Assembly: GCA_035328405.1 (NCBI GenBank)
Contig: DAOLIT010000028.1
Coordinates: 1 to 64,000, forward strand
Reading direction: 5' to 3'
DNA: 64,000 nucleotides
DNA from: JAEUKA01 sp035328405
Lineage (GTDB): Bacteria; Myxococcota_A; Polyangia; Palsa-1104; JAEUJZ01
The translations under genes and the position numbers were made by a program. Positions 45,801-54,800 of this stretch are shown piece after piece. Position 1 is the first letter of the stretch. Every line of letters starts with the position of its first letter. The notes under the pieces were generated by a model. That model saw nothing but the letters and a program-made list of their open reading frames with translations, ran no database searches and was not told the DNA's origin.

Positions 45801-46755
45801 GAACCGGCGCAACAATCGGAACCAATTTCGGGGGAAGGACCCCCGGAGGCGCAACATTCTGGAAAGACTTCAATGCGACGCTGATGTCAGGGGGGGGAAT
45901 CGGTCTTGCGAGTTGTTCCAGAAGTACCTGTCTCTCTTTCAAGAGCTGCGCTTGCCCGGCGGCATTGCCGGCCAACTGGGCTTGGATCAGTTGGGTCGCA
46001 GCAGCGATGGTTTCAGGGGGTTGAGGAACGACCAGCAAAAGGGAGAGATTTCCCGAAAGAGACGCGGCCTGTTCCTGCATGAGCAGCAGCGCACGTTGAT
46101 TCTGAAGTAGACTCTGCTGAAGGATTGCCCGTTGCTGCTGAATGGCCGCCGCAACTGCCGCTGGAAGTCCTTGAAGAGCCTGGAGTGCCTGTGCAATCGC
46201 CGGACTGATGGGCACGACGACGGGCATCGTGGGAATCGCTCCGACAATTTGAGGAACCATTTCAAGGGTTAAAGGGGGCACGGCTTTCAGATCGTTGTAC
46301 ACAGGACGCAAACACAGTTTGAGCATCAAGATGTTGTTGCCCGCAAACGCCTTGGCTACTTTGTCGGTATCCTTGATGTCGCCAAGGAGTTTTGTGTCGG
46401 ACATCCGAAAACGCATCCGCCCCGTGAAACCATGGGTGGCCATGTCAAGAGAGAGGTGTGTGATGTTGTGTCCTTCAATCTTAATGGGAGGAAGTTGTCC
46501 CAAAAAAGGGGGCATGATGGGACTGCCCGGCTTCACCGCACCGGGCGGCGGTTTGTGGGGAGGCTTCGTTGCCAAGTCGATGTTATCGAGTTCCGTGAGT
46601 ACAAGCGGAACGGGCGGGGGTGCAGGCAACACTGCCGGAGGAACCACTTGCACAATTTCAAACACAAAACTCAGCTGTTCGTGAAATGTAGGGGTCTCTT
46701 TGGCCAGCTCTTCTTCGAGGGTATCTGGCTCTTGTCCGGGGTGTTTACGATCCAT
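39826..46755 (-). CDS. vgrG: Giant VgrG-like spike protein, copy 2
   Basis: Identical to the 2,309-residue gene at 7496..14425, including all three repeat-rich linkers. The lack of any length change in these repeats between copies is notable. The two 6.9-kb genes would be strong substrates for homologous recombination. Confidence 0.6.
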   Translation of the reverse strand: MDRKHPGQEPDTLEEELAKETPTFHEQLSFVFEIVQVVPPAVLPAPPPVPLVLTELDNIDLATKPPHKPPPGAVKPGSPIMPPFLGQLPPIKIEGHNITHLSLDMATHGFTGRMRFRMSDTKLLGDIKDTDKVAKAFAGNNILMLKLCLRPVYNDLKAVPPLTLEMVPQIVGAIPTMPVVVPISPAIAQALQALQGLPAAVAAAIQQQRAILQQSLLQNQRALLLMQEQAASLSGNLSLLLVVPQPPETIAAATQLIQAQLAGNAAGQAQLLKERQVLLEQLARPIPPPDISVALKSFQNVAPPGVLPPKLVPIVAPVPAMVGIPQLLEPGLSPNGPLVPIEMLLTAVITSHTVCQHTSREANDLIVSVREYAIEFCDPAQALWKQHFPIELYTNTSMSQVIKKNANLLINVKVKSIPLSLPQDQIFLNLNRQHSVTERASFYDWLVWRLDEMEHTLTYDYSQNIYVIQERPRRPKPFQIFARDIAKIVTTGTMGRFYEERLRNDSARVASTQAVLNLQALSPLKQDRWFPTPVPLNFAMEYIKRLATFSQPSPAFLLYFRRFPSRPFPPGVGLDFNLDPLDFPNHEFVIPKAARRVNRVARMVFEAKTVETDVMPRMSAKSTGLFACSLAVFLKTGRDTEPSLPSYVKPRYPLEVEGIVYSMMGMPGTQTWENASTIIGSQQYYQIQLPVFGCQLVKTPFIPNFQPGQYFYPAYRKEHVQVSLYFDRADLGRYLDWRPMATIPSRNQGNQLMIGHDFTNGVTHKLTYDKDVPEYKIQRQRYSTMQFLRMYQSGIEQKSIPPISPKVDLAIQRATLALSKALEIKCKAGVAGLLSLMPGGMGGGMKAEAQVPGPTASLPDQVITMTLLKAQAKHAAAMHNISAKFLKKNAKQSPKANHIRGPQESVPQVGRKTDITAKTPRWVVRNLRKIVAEQAKRELQELAKTEQSLHETDTKETLHSTKMLRTEKHARVSENARMRKADGLLAHELDEKPQSEFDADVIVAERARTPNRKNNPQQASRRGLYDQGWGDIGDEKYPYAVPSFAANDIPRGKDRDESRDESRDESRNKDRGKDRGKDRDKDSDKDFEDTGEENNDKSPPELPPLPRPGSETQGEPLVPSHCRFGMDSGSGAALEIDCPSHKASHAVLVGPQGIRIETANGDHKASIEQHGDTITIKCRELKIDVEKLWVRSQKSSSYQSLGRMTLSSLAGMSLQTPSGLNLTAMNGVVVNALKVLINALKGIRLMGITGGVGTFGGGPGIHSFGSEVSSTGLRNSMTGVTTRVHGTQVEIGPPPKTNSLDTENDLDDEDESERDSEKDSERVSKKDSKKDAEKASMEKSHKDLGRETHEDSERDSEQDSERDSERSQKNSEPIWRENSEDAKTASSLVMRLISPTEEAVRQRGTKRVSRKRTEQQETESPEDDKQPQHTESRAAQHEQEAAESSADDREPHSRKQRWRDRQNDAFAHDKQKKVEVQRAEPKQTVASVTSSAKEAAERIGNSLFGEVARSGPIPSQKPGNVEAAAKLLAKIEALANGGLDDKFGDSESTKSHLLRGAPQQDPYVVMERLVSLFSHMIWEGMTPNDMLHTFQIASAGAPHPIAELEDMLKAFQARTNLEQDSDAGHPEHLTPYQVQFYLALQMYLAELGHDLPPVESEPTNPEHTDLSDAPPPSHSLDDVESITNADKPSNVVEIPGLSEASLLALLEAIHRDRLLDVLRYRPLLIPQLLSAALAGQAGVLSGNHSAPLRNIAEAIFDARPELAVLFILLGLAGRADLLPPSIAPHAIRGYQLANMSSLEVAELRAQLLQKEVPNHDTETIGVARDHEPNKLQPIVDFAAAATEAGHLPRSSAIAIAENPIVALHRLPELVAAMQVLKITADIVEGKPPRMDAIAEAAASLADDSYKDTSSRAIEILKPDPKSVVNASMQTAEKKFAQEIEKGAIKEAGQGTVKGQPTTQQKTGTDAATPSSKEKTSQTTKDVVQEIGQKSTTDPSKGTAKGAAKGAAKETPKGTAKETPKGAAKETPKGTAKETTEKSAKEGSESFPKRIVLDAITETVQSAEKGVAKTQVSFSQKEAPKSASRALVKDWETVETILKAAPTATLLSLPGENILSVGASILGAALSIGEKTPEKTPDGNSGSIRKLSDLKPWLHVLSQHNDVAELMNQGQRAVAAKQLPQDLAHVLKKTLEILKTRALHEGGDQGKTQRGTAENETALAELTEEWLKTEGEALEPQNQKSELAFLEPGKGSQISNKWEQTEGKEGPLEPIGEDWLAKVLAFAKNVMSAAKQLAPRTEQAADKTAQHFKE
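40657..40772. repeat. 24-bp tandem repeat in the VgrG-like gene, copy 2
   Basis: Same units and number as at 8327..8442, coding the Lys-Gly-Thr/Ala linker. Confidence 0.8.
42640..42830. repeat. Ser/Asp/Glu/Arg-coding repeat in the VgrG-like gene, copy 2
   Basis: Same as 10310..10500. Confidence 0.65.
43490..43605. repeat. Charged-linker repeat in the VgrG-like gene, copy 2
   Basis: Same as 11160..11275, with unchanged unit number. Confidence 0.75.
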
Positions 46756-47131
46756 GCACAAGCTCCACAGTCACACTCCCGCTAGGTGTATGAAAGCGAA
46801 TGAGCAACTGACAGGGGAACCCCCAATAGCTAGACAGGATGGTGCCTTGCAGCTCAATGTAAAGCCGAAGTGTGTTGTCTCTGCCGTGTACTTTTAGACT
46901 GTTCACGCGCAACCTGGGTTCGTACGTTGCGATGGTGTCGTTGATTTCACGCAGAAGAGTCTGTGTGGCGGCACTTCCGCCCGATTCCTTCAAGTAGTCT
47001 GCGGTGCCAAAGCTGTGAAGGAGTGAACCAAAGCCCCGGCGCGCATTGAGCACATGGTCTAGATTCCGCACCACGCTTTGTGCCTCTGTATCCTTGGGTG
47101 CGTCCGGCAAAAAGCGATTCAAAAACGACAC
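46745..47131 (-). CDS. tssE: TssE (gp25-like), copy 2
   Basis: Identical to the gene at 14415..14801, with GTG start and 11-bp overlap into the VgrG-like gene. Confidence 0.88.
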   Translation of the reverse strand: MSFLNRFLPDAPKDTEAQSVVRNLDHVLNARRGFGSLLHSFGTADYLKESGGSAATQTLLREINDTIATYEPRLRVNSLKVHGRDNTLRLYIELQGTILSSYWGFPCQLLIRFHTPSGSVTVELVHGS

Positions 47132-47161
47132 GGTTTCTCCCCCTCATCATTCAGTGAAAAC

Positions 47162-48406
47162 CTAGCGCCAGAACAGAAATGCGTTGGCTTTTTCAAGAAC
47201 CGGGTGGACGTAGAAAGCGACAGCAGACTCGCGCAGAACGTGGTTCCATTCTTCGCCCCCTTGCAACAAATAAAAATCGACCTCTGGGCCAAAAGTATGT
47301 TGAAAAGGGGGTCTTTCCATATGTTTGAAAGGGACACCCCGCAACACCAAACGGTGTACGAGCGCAAGGCGGGACGTACACGACACTTTGACCTCGGCCA
47401 GATCAATCCGTTCATGCAAGGTCGCGCGTTGGATCAACAGGTAAACTTCTTGGGAGTCCTTCACTTCTTCGGGAAGACCGCTCAGCGAAAACAGACCATT
47501 GTTCTTGACGAAGCGCAGATGTGTCGATCGCGTGTACACCGGACGCAAATGTCGATTCAGTTCTGATAGCAAACTGAAAAACGAAATAGCCAATTCGTCG
47601 TGTCGATAAGGAAAAGAAGGATGATCTGGAACGACTTCATGAAAAGTACAGAGTTCCAAAAGGAGCCTGCGCAGAACAACAAACAGGTCGTATGGATGCA
47701 AAGGAACGTGGTGCTTTAGATCAGCCAGCGTGGACAAGGTTTCGTACAAAAGGGCCAGACAGCGACGCATCGCTTGCAAGCGTTCGGGACGCAAAAACGT
47801 GTCTTGAAGCTGGGCCACCATTTGCGGTTCCAGATTGGTCAAACGGGTTTCAAGATCCGACAGGGGTTGAAACAAATATGGGGTCGTGTTCACTTGCAAA
47901 AATGGGGGAACGTAGGTATTTGCGAGTTTCCAACTTCCGTCGGCTTCTTTGCGAAAATCGCCCAGTTTCAGCGAGCCGACAGCGCGTTCGTGTTTGTCGC
48001 TGATGCTTAAGTAGGCGCGGTGCAGGACACGCTCCACGACGCGAGGATCGGAATCGTAGGTGCGGTTCCCCTCGCGGCCCAGCTCCTCATCTGTGATGTG
48101 AACATAGACAGGGAGGTAGGTCGCTGAAGTGGCCTTGAGAGAGAGGGGAGATACGATCGCATTGCCCGGCACACTCACGATCTGTCCATCTGGAAGGAGG
48201 ATCGTGAGTGCGCTCAAACTCAACACCCCGTCTTCCAGCAGGGGTTCAGAAAAGGACAGTTCCGCCACCCCGTAACAGGGGCGTCCCAAAAAGCGCGTAC
48301 GGAGGTCGGCCTGCGCAAAGGAGGTCGCTTGTTGGGCACGCAAGTGTTCGGGCAACACAGTCTGCCCAAGAAACCAACGAACAGGGGCGATTTTGAGGTG
48401 GCTCAT
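47162..48406 (-). CDS. tssK: TssK, copy 2
   Basis: Identical to the gene at 14832..16076; the start is chosen for the family N-terminus (PVRWFLGQTVLPEHL). Confidence 0.85.
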   Translation of the reverse strand: MSHLKIAPVRWFLGQTVLPEHLRAQQATSFAQADLRTRFLGRPCYGVAELSFSEPLLEDGVLSLSALTILLPDGQIVSVPGNAIVSPLSLKATSATYLPVYVHITDEELGREGNRTYDSDPRVVERVLHRAYLSISDKHERAVGSLKLGDFRKEADGSWKLANTYVPPFLQVNTTPYLFQPLSDLETRLTNLEPQMVAQLQDTFLRPERLQAMRRCLALLYETLSTLADLKHHVPLHPYDLFVVLRRLLLELCTFHEVVPDHPSFPYRHDELAISFFSLLSELNRHLRPVYTRSTHLRFVKNNGLFSLSGLPEEVKDSQEVYLLIQRATLHERIDLAEVKVSCTSRLALVHRLVLRGVPFKHMERPPFQHTFGPEVDFYLLQGGEEWNHVLRESAVAFYVHPVLEKANAFLFWR

Positions 48407-48414
48407 GGCGATGG

Positions 48415-49035
48415 CTACGTGGGGTTTGTGCGGCCCCACATCTTGGTGATCGGTGCCTTGTCTTTCGCAGCCAAGATGATCGACTGATTCAGACCTGCGG
48501 GGACGATCTTGATCGAAAACGCATAGAAAGAGTTGTCTTGGATAGACAGGTCGTCATTGTCGTTGAGGTCGATCGCCAGCTCGCGGTCCCCTTCCTTTAA
48601 GACTTTGCCTTTCAAGAGTGGTGCATCAAAGCATGCATAGTATTTCTTGGCTGTTGAGAGTGGATCGTATTCAAAGACTTTCACTGCAAAGTCTACACTG
48701 ATATCTGTCAGACTTGCGTACAACAGATTGACCAGCGTCTGTTTGAGCATAATGGGAACAAGTCCCTCTAGGATAATGGGATCAGTCGCTCCCAAGTCCC
48801 AGCGCACTCGCGTCAACAGAGCCACCGCATTGACCTGCCCAGCGGTCTCGGCCCCACCCGCTCCCGCCGCCGCTGCTGGCGCCGCCGCAGCCAGACTCGG
48901 ATCTTTGCAGGCGATGATGAAGGGGGTGACGATCAGTGACAAATCAAATTTGGCCATATAACCAAATGGTGCGCGCGAGTTGGGTTTGTGATTGATTGCT
49001 TGTTCGGGTGACAGTCGTTTGTCAAATACAAACAT
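48415..49035 (-). CDS. IglC/Hcp-like tube protein candidate, copy 2
   Basis: Identical to the 206-residue gene at 16085..16705, with the same AAGGAG ribosome site. The tentative tube role rests on position, length and the FYAFSIKIVPAGL segment. Confidence 0.5.
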   Translation of the reverse strand: MFVFDKRLSPEQAINHKPNSRAPFGYMAKFDLSLIVTPFIIACKDPSLAAAAPAAAAGAGGAETAGQVNAVALLTRVRWDLGATDPIILEGLVPIMLKQTLVNLLYASLTDISVDFAVKVFEYDPLSTAKKYYACFDAPLLKGKVLKEGDRELAIDLNDNDDLSIQDNSFYAFSIKIVPAGLNQSIILAAKDKAPITKMWGRTNPT

Positions 49036-49083
49036 GTGTGTTCTCCTTCGTTGTGCTTGTACGTCTGCAAGAAAAGGGAGTCG

Positions 49084-50571
49084 TTATCCCAGCCGACTTT
49101 CGAGCTTGAGTTCGATGTCCATTCCTTCAAACTGGATGTGCGGCAAAATGGAAACCTTGCAATCGTAGAAGCCGATGCGACCAGGCACAGCGTCCACCTT
49201 CACAGCGCAGGCCTTGAATGGAAAGCGGCGCATGGTGACGTCGTTCGGAGTCACCGCCGTGGTTACGTAGCGCGACAGCCAGCTCGTAAGTTGTTCCTTC
49301 AGGGATTTGTCGTCTGAATTGTCGCCGATGTTGTCGCGCACGATGCTCTTGAAGTAGTGGGCGATTCGCGAAACAGAGAACGTGTACGCCAGGTTTGTGA
49401 CCAGTTGGGAATTTTCGGTGTCCTTCGGATCGCGATATTCCTTGGGAAGCTTGATTGCGGGGACGCTGAAGAACACGGCTTCTGCTGTGCCTTTGCGATG
49501 TACCAGGGACGCAATTCCACAACGGGTAAACTCCAATTCCCTGTAGTCGGGAATGTACATCTCGATCGGAATCCGAACTTCTGATTCTCCACGGACGTTG
49601 AAGGTATCGACTGGAAGACCCGCGATATGTCCGCCGCCCCCTGGTCCGCGGATGTACTGACACCAACCGGATTGTTCAAAGGAGCGGATCAGGTTGCGCG
49701 CCAACAGCAAAGCAGAGTTTCCCCACAGGTAGTTTTGTCGTTGTCCGCGAGTCACTTCCACAAACTGAAGTCCGGGGCTCGGATTCGTTTCCGGGTTCCA
49801 GGGCAGACGAATCACGTACCGAGGGAAAGCCAGGCCGACGTATGCGGCTTCGGGGGTGTCCCGCAGGGCCAACCATTGACCGAATTTGGGTTGACTGAAA
49901 ACACCCTCCAGGTCGCGAATGGCCTCGACTTCCTCGATGTCTTTGCAACCAAAAAACTGTGGTTTCACAGAGGTCAAAAACGGCGCGTGTGCCGCTGCCG
50001 CCACCTTGGACATATTCCGCAACCAGAACAGGTCGGCAGGGGACGTATCAAACTCATAAATACCCAACAAACATCCGTAGGGTTTGCCTCCGTACTGGTC
50101 GTACTCTGTCTTGTAGACTTTGCTGAACAGCGCGCCGGCGAACACGTCGGTGGAATTCGAGTCAAAATCCTGGTGCAGTTCTTCCTTGCTGGCGTCGAGC
50201 AACGCGATCTGGATGTTGGATTCGAAATTGGTGGTTTCCACAAGACCATTGATTCCGCGCCAGGTGGCTTCCAGATCCTGAAAAACAGGGTGATGCAGAA
50301 TTTCGTTCAACTGATCGTTCACCGTCTGGTCAATCTGGCGCACGACCTCGAGCACTTTGCCCTTTTCGATTCGCTCTGCAGACTCATCCAGGTTGCACAG
50401 CATCGCAGCCAAACCGGTCAGCAGACGCTCCTCCTGCGTGACATCCTCACGCGCAGCAACAAAGCGGTCTGAAAACATGCGGGTCAGACTTTTGGTTTCT
50501 TGTCCAAGTTGAGCGGCTTCCAGAATGCGAGGCAGAATGCGCGTCTGGGTACCAGTGGGTGTCTCGGCCAT
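49084..50571 (-). CDS. tssC: TssC (VipB), copy 2
   Basis: Identical to the sheath gene at 16754..18241. Confidence 0.93.
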   Translation of the reverse strand: MAETPTGTQTRILPRILEAAQLGQETKSLTRMFSDRFVAAREDVTQEERLLTGLAAMLCNLDESAERIEKGKVLEVVRQIDQTVNDQLNEILHHPVFQDLEATWRGINGLVETTNFESNIQIALLDASKEELHQDFDSNSTDVFAGALFSKVYKTEYDQYGGKPYGCLLGIYEFDTSPADLFWLRNMSKVAAAAHAPFLTSVKPQFFGCKDIEEVEAIRDLEGVFSQPKFGQWLALRDTPEAAYVGLAFPRYVIRLPWNPETNPSPGLQFVEVTRGQRQNYLWGNSALLLARNLIRSFEQSGWCQYIRGPGGGGHIAGLPVDTFNVRGESEVRIPIEMYIPDYRELEFTRCGIASLVHRKGTAEAVFFSVPAIKLPKEYRDPKDTENSQLVTNLAYTFSVSRIAHYFKSIVRDNIGDNSDDKSLKEQLTSWLSRYVTTAVTPNDVTMRRFPFKACAVKVDAVPGRIGFYDCKVSILPHIQFEGMDIELKLESRLG

Positions 50572-50653
50572 AACGTACTCCTTTGGTTTCTGTTTCCGTC
50601 GCTGGGTTCCTCTTCAAACGGCAACATATTCGTTTGGGAATCCAATTCTGTTT

Positions 50654-51196
50654 CTACGCAAGCACCGTTCGGGGGGCCAACTCCTTGCGCGACAAAAGCT
50701 TCAGATTCCCAAAGGGTTCAAGTTCCTTCCGCAGCTGCGCGCGTTCTGCTGCATTCCCAAGAATCTGTTGGAGCAGATTGCGCACATCCTTGCGGTTGTC
50801 CACTTGAGCCATCATTTCAAGGAGCACTTTTCGCAGAAGGAGAAGCGACCGAATCTGCGGAATGTTGCTGGCGACCTCAGCCGGATTGAAAGACTTGCGG
50901 TTCGTGATGGGAATGTCGACTTCAAGCTCTCCAGCCTCGGGGTCGAGGTGATTTTTTGCGGCGAGCTTCAAACGGATTTTCATGTTTTCCATGAGCTCGT
51001 CGATGTTCTTGGCATCCAGGTTGCGTAGCCGGCGCGTTTCCAGATCGACACTGCGATCGGTAGACGTTCCATGCGACAAATCTGCCAGCACGATCAAACG
51101 AAACGGGAGTTCCACTTCCTTGAGCTGACCTTGCACATTGGTTTCGTAAGTCAGGTTGACGCGGGAGCGCGGGATCAATTGTTGAATCGACTTCAC
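50654..51196 (-). CDS. tssB: TssB (VipA), copy 2
   Basis: Identical to the gene at 18324..18866, with GTG start behind AAGGAGG. Its own sigma-54 promoter and enhancer are duplicated too, so both sheath operons should be expressed alike. Confidence 0.92.
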   Translation of the reverse strand: MKSIQQLIPRSRVNLTYETNVQGQLKEVELPFRLIVLADLSHGTSTDRSVDLETRRLRNLDAKNIDELMENMKIRLKLAAKNHLDPEAGELEVDIPITNRKSFNPAEVASNIPQIRSLLLLRKVLLEMMAQVDNRKDVRNLLQQILGNAAERAQLRKELEPFGNLKLLSRKELAPRTVLA

Positions 51197-51236
51197 GGTG
51201 TCCTCCTTATGGGGTGAGAGATACCGTGACTGTGAC

Positions 51237-51253
51237 AGCACTGACCATGCCAA
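51237..51253 (-). promoter_or_regulatory. Sigma-54 promoter of tssB, copy 2
   Basis: TTGGCATGGTCAGTGCT, as at 18907..18923. Confidence 0.7.
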
Positions 51254-51359
51254 CTTCCCAATCACCGCCGCACTGCATTCGGTCAAAACTTTGCAAGGGA
51301 AACCCGGTGTTTGGGACATGCCGAGAGCATTCATCCCGACGACAAACGCGGGAGTGGTC

Positions 51360-51391
51360 TGTGCGCTCAACATGCGCACACTGCGCGCACA
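51360..51391 (-). promoter_or_regulatory. Triple phased palindrome upstream of tssB, copy 2
   Basis: Three 10-bp sites at 11-bp steps, as at 19030..19061. Confidence 0.7.
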
Positions 51392-51420
51392 TACTTGCTG
51401 TTGGGAAAGACATGTACCGT

Positions 51421-51873
51421 TTATGGGAGTCCCCTTCCCAAACGACATTCTTTGACTTGAGGAATGATCATTCCGGTTCGACCAAGCGGAACAGAAATCG
51501 TCCAGGGAAGTGGTGGAGGAAGCAGCAATTTCCAGCTCCCTGTCGTTGAATCCAGCAGCAAATAGATCCCCACAGATTTGTCACTGGGAACGGTCAAAAA
51601 CATCCTCCTTTTTTGATTCGGTTCAAGCAAGAGAGTCCGAATCACCGTCTTGTCTGGCTTCACTGCAAGCTGAACCACATCCGCGTAACTTTCGTCGCGG
51701 TATTGTTCGGAAGAAACAGTCCGAACCAGCACATGCAGAGGCCTCCCCTGGTTTGTGTCTTGGTGGCTTTGGACCGTCACCCACATTCGCCAAGACGAAC
51801 ACCCACTTTGCAACAAAAACAATGCAACCAAACACCACCATCCAAAAGAAAATCGACGCAGCGCGGGGTTCAT
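51421..51873 (-). CDS. tssJ: TssJ lipoprotein, copy 2
   Basis: Identical to the gene at 19091..19543, with lipobox LQSGC and a 4-bp overlap with tssM. Confidence 0.82.
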   Translation of the reverse strand: MNPALRRFSFGWWCLVALFLLQSGCSSWRMWVTVQSHQDTNQGRPLHVLVRTVSSEQYRDESYADVVQLAVKPDKTVIRTLLLEPNQKRRMFLTVPSDKSVGIYLLLDSTTGSWKLLLPPPLPWTISVPLGRTGMIIPQVKECRLGRGLP

Positions 51874-54800
51874 GGTGATGTAACCCGAAACAGCAACCAG
51901 GGATCGGGCGCGATCACAAAGCGAATCACTTGAACTTCTCCCGCTCCCTCATCGTGAATCCGCCACGTACTTTCCCCGTCGTTTTCCACAGTGCTTTTTT
52001 GCAGCAGCCGAAACAGACTCCACGCAGAATCGGCCACTTCCAACGTCTGCGTGTGTCTGCGTCCCGATTTGCTCGATGTACTTTCGATTCCCACAAGCGC
52101 GGCCCCCTGATTCCACCATTCGATCGATACCGAATCCGCAGTCGTGCGCTGGTTGAGTCCATAGAAGGTATTTTTTCCTACGCGCAAAAAGGCCACTGAT
52201 GGCTGTACTCCTGCACCCTCTTGCGCCCGTTTTCCTTGTACACCCCGAATCGTCAAACGGAGTGGTTGACGGCCTCCTTTTGCGTCGAAAAGTACCCGAC
52301 TCAACTTTGCGATTTGGTTCACCGTTTTGAGCAACTCGGAAGGCAAAGGAAGGGCACCCAAACTGCTGCGCCGTGGTCGATACAAACCGTCTTGCAGCAC
52401 AATTGCGGGTTCATAAAACGATCGAACATCTTGGAAAAAAGACCCACTGCTTTCGTTCAGCACATCGAGTTCAGAAGGCGCAACCTCACGTTCGGCGGAA
52501 GCGTGAAAGGGAAAACGCTGAAGAAGTGTCTGTAATTTTGGAAGAGCTTCTTTGTTCCAGTGGTCGGAAAGGGTCGTAGCAATGTCCTTTTCGCCTCGAC
52601 GGTAAACGGCCAAGAAGGGGTCCATAAAGGGTTTGCGGAATGCGCCCACAATCCCTGCTTTGTCCAAGAATTTCTCTGCTTCAGAAAGAGGAGAACCATC
52701 CCCTGAACCGGATGGTTGCGACATCAAGAGGGCACTTTTACCAAGCGGTCCCAAACGATCTGCAAGACCTGTTTTTCCGTCGGGATTCTTTCCGTCGCCC
52801 TTGCTGTGTGAGCCCCACGGCGCATCCAAAGACTCGGCCAATTTGGCTATCGTGGACAAATAGGGTTCAAGCCCTTTCGGTTTCTCGTCACTCCCTTCCA
52901 CAGTCGCATTCCCTGGCCCATTCCCAACCGTGTCATTCCCTTTCCCGGCGGACTTTGGCGGAGTGTCCGTTTTCTGTGTCTCCTTCTCTGTCACCTTCTC
53001 TTTTTGTGGGACTTCAGGATTCGGCTTTTCTCGACGACGCTTGAGCAAATCAGGATTCACAACCCGAACCAGGGGTTCAAATTCCGCAAGACAGACTGCC
53101 AGCGGTTTCAAAAACGGATCATCCAAACCCGACAAGGCTGCGTTTTCCGCCACGGTTTGTACATGCGCCACAAAACGGGAGCCGGGTTTCACGATGTCTA
53201 GCAACGCGGTATGAACATCCTCGACGGAATGGCCGCTCCCTCGAATGTGAAAGTGATAGCTCAAATAGTATCGGGACAGTCCTTTGCAGTACTTGTCTGC
53301 ATACCCCTCGATCTCATTCCGAACCAAGTGTGTGAGTCGGATTTTGTCCTCGGGTCCAAGCGCCTTGCTTTCCGCAACAGCCCTCCGCAATTCGCGCACC
53401 AATGGAAGGACTTCATGGTCAAACACCGTTCGGTTGTATTCGTCTCCCAAATCATCCGCAGGGAGTTCTCCGGTGCTCAAAAGATGTGCAATCCGTGGTC
53501 GGAGTTCCTCGTGGCTAAAGGGTGGCATATCGTGGCTGTGCCTGGACGGACGACACGATCGATCGCGACTGCTCTTTCCCGCATCGTCACAAGGGACACA
53601 TTCCCCTCTTTTTCGCTTCCGTTCGGACACACAGCGGCAACACGTTTCTCGACTTGTATGGGAATGGGAATGCCCGCCTTGATGAACATGGTGAATGTGA
53701 TGGGACAATAGCCACCGCTTTCGACTCCGCAAAAGAAGATCCAGCCACCCCTGTTCGCTGATCTCCAGGATTTTTCCATTCGGAAATGCAAAATGCGTGG
53801 GCTCTTGGGGGAGTGTGGATCTTATCGCAGAGACACCTGTTCGTTTCTCTTCTCCAGACGACAGTGCATTCACGTAGCGCAAGAGTTGATAAAGACTCAT
53901 GTGCCTGTGTTTGCCGGATTGCGCGCTACTTTCTTCGATCAAGCGCAAAAGGAGTTCCAAGTTGGTCAGGTTGTCCACCAGCCAAGGTTCAGGGAGGAGG
54001 ACTCCTGCATCTCCCCCAAACAGTTTGTTCATGTCGAGCGGGGTTTCCTCTGCCAACATTTGATAGACGCGGCGCAACACGCTTGCTCGTCGCACACGCT
54101 CGATTGTTTCGCGCAGATTCAGGGTCTTTTTTCGCAAGTTCTCGAGTTGTTCGTTGGAAATCGAAGGCTGCAAAATCGCGTGCGCGATCGTTTGTACATA
54201 CTCCTGCCACGGGCGAAGATCCGTCACGGGGTACTTCGCGGATTCGGTAGGAATCGGCGGCAAGAGGAGCAGAGCCTTGTCTTTCCAGGCTACCGGACTG
54301 TTTGCAACGTAGTCTGTCAGCAGATCCACTGGAAGAGACAACGTTTCTGAAAAATCGCTGCGCTGCGTATCCAAAAGAGTTCCGAGGGCGGTTCCTTTTG
54401 CGGCATACAGCGCCGCAAGTGCATACAGAATTTTGTCCCTTGCACGTTGACGCACACCCGATTCCAGCGCCGGTCGCAGATAACCTTGCCGCAATCCCTC
54501 CACAAAACTCTGTTCTGCGTCCGCTTTTTCCTTTCGTGCCAGCAAACGGAACAAACGAAAACGCTGCTCGTCTTGACGAAAATGATCGAGAGCCTGAGCG
54601 GCTTCCCGTTCACTGCGGCGAACCACATCCGATTCCCGCGGTGAAGACAGCGATTCCTGAGCCCGCCTCACACTCCTCTCAAACGCCTCGGTTGCGTCGG
54701 TGGCCAGCTTTACTTTGTGCGCGTGCCTGTGTGTTAAGTACCAAATCGGAAAGGCCCCCCCGAATAAAAGAAGAAGACTCAGCAACGTATGCAAGGGTCG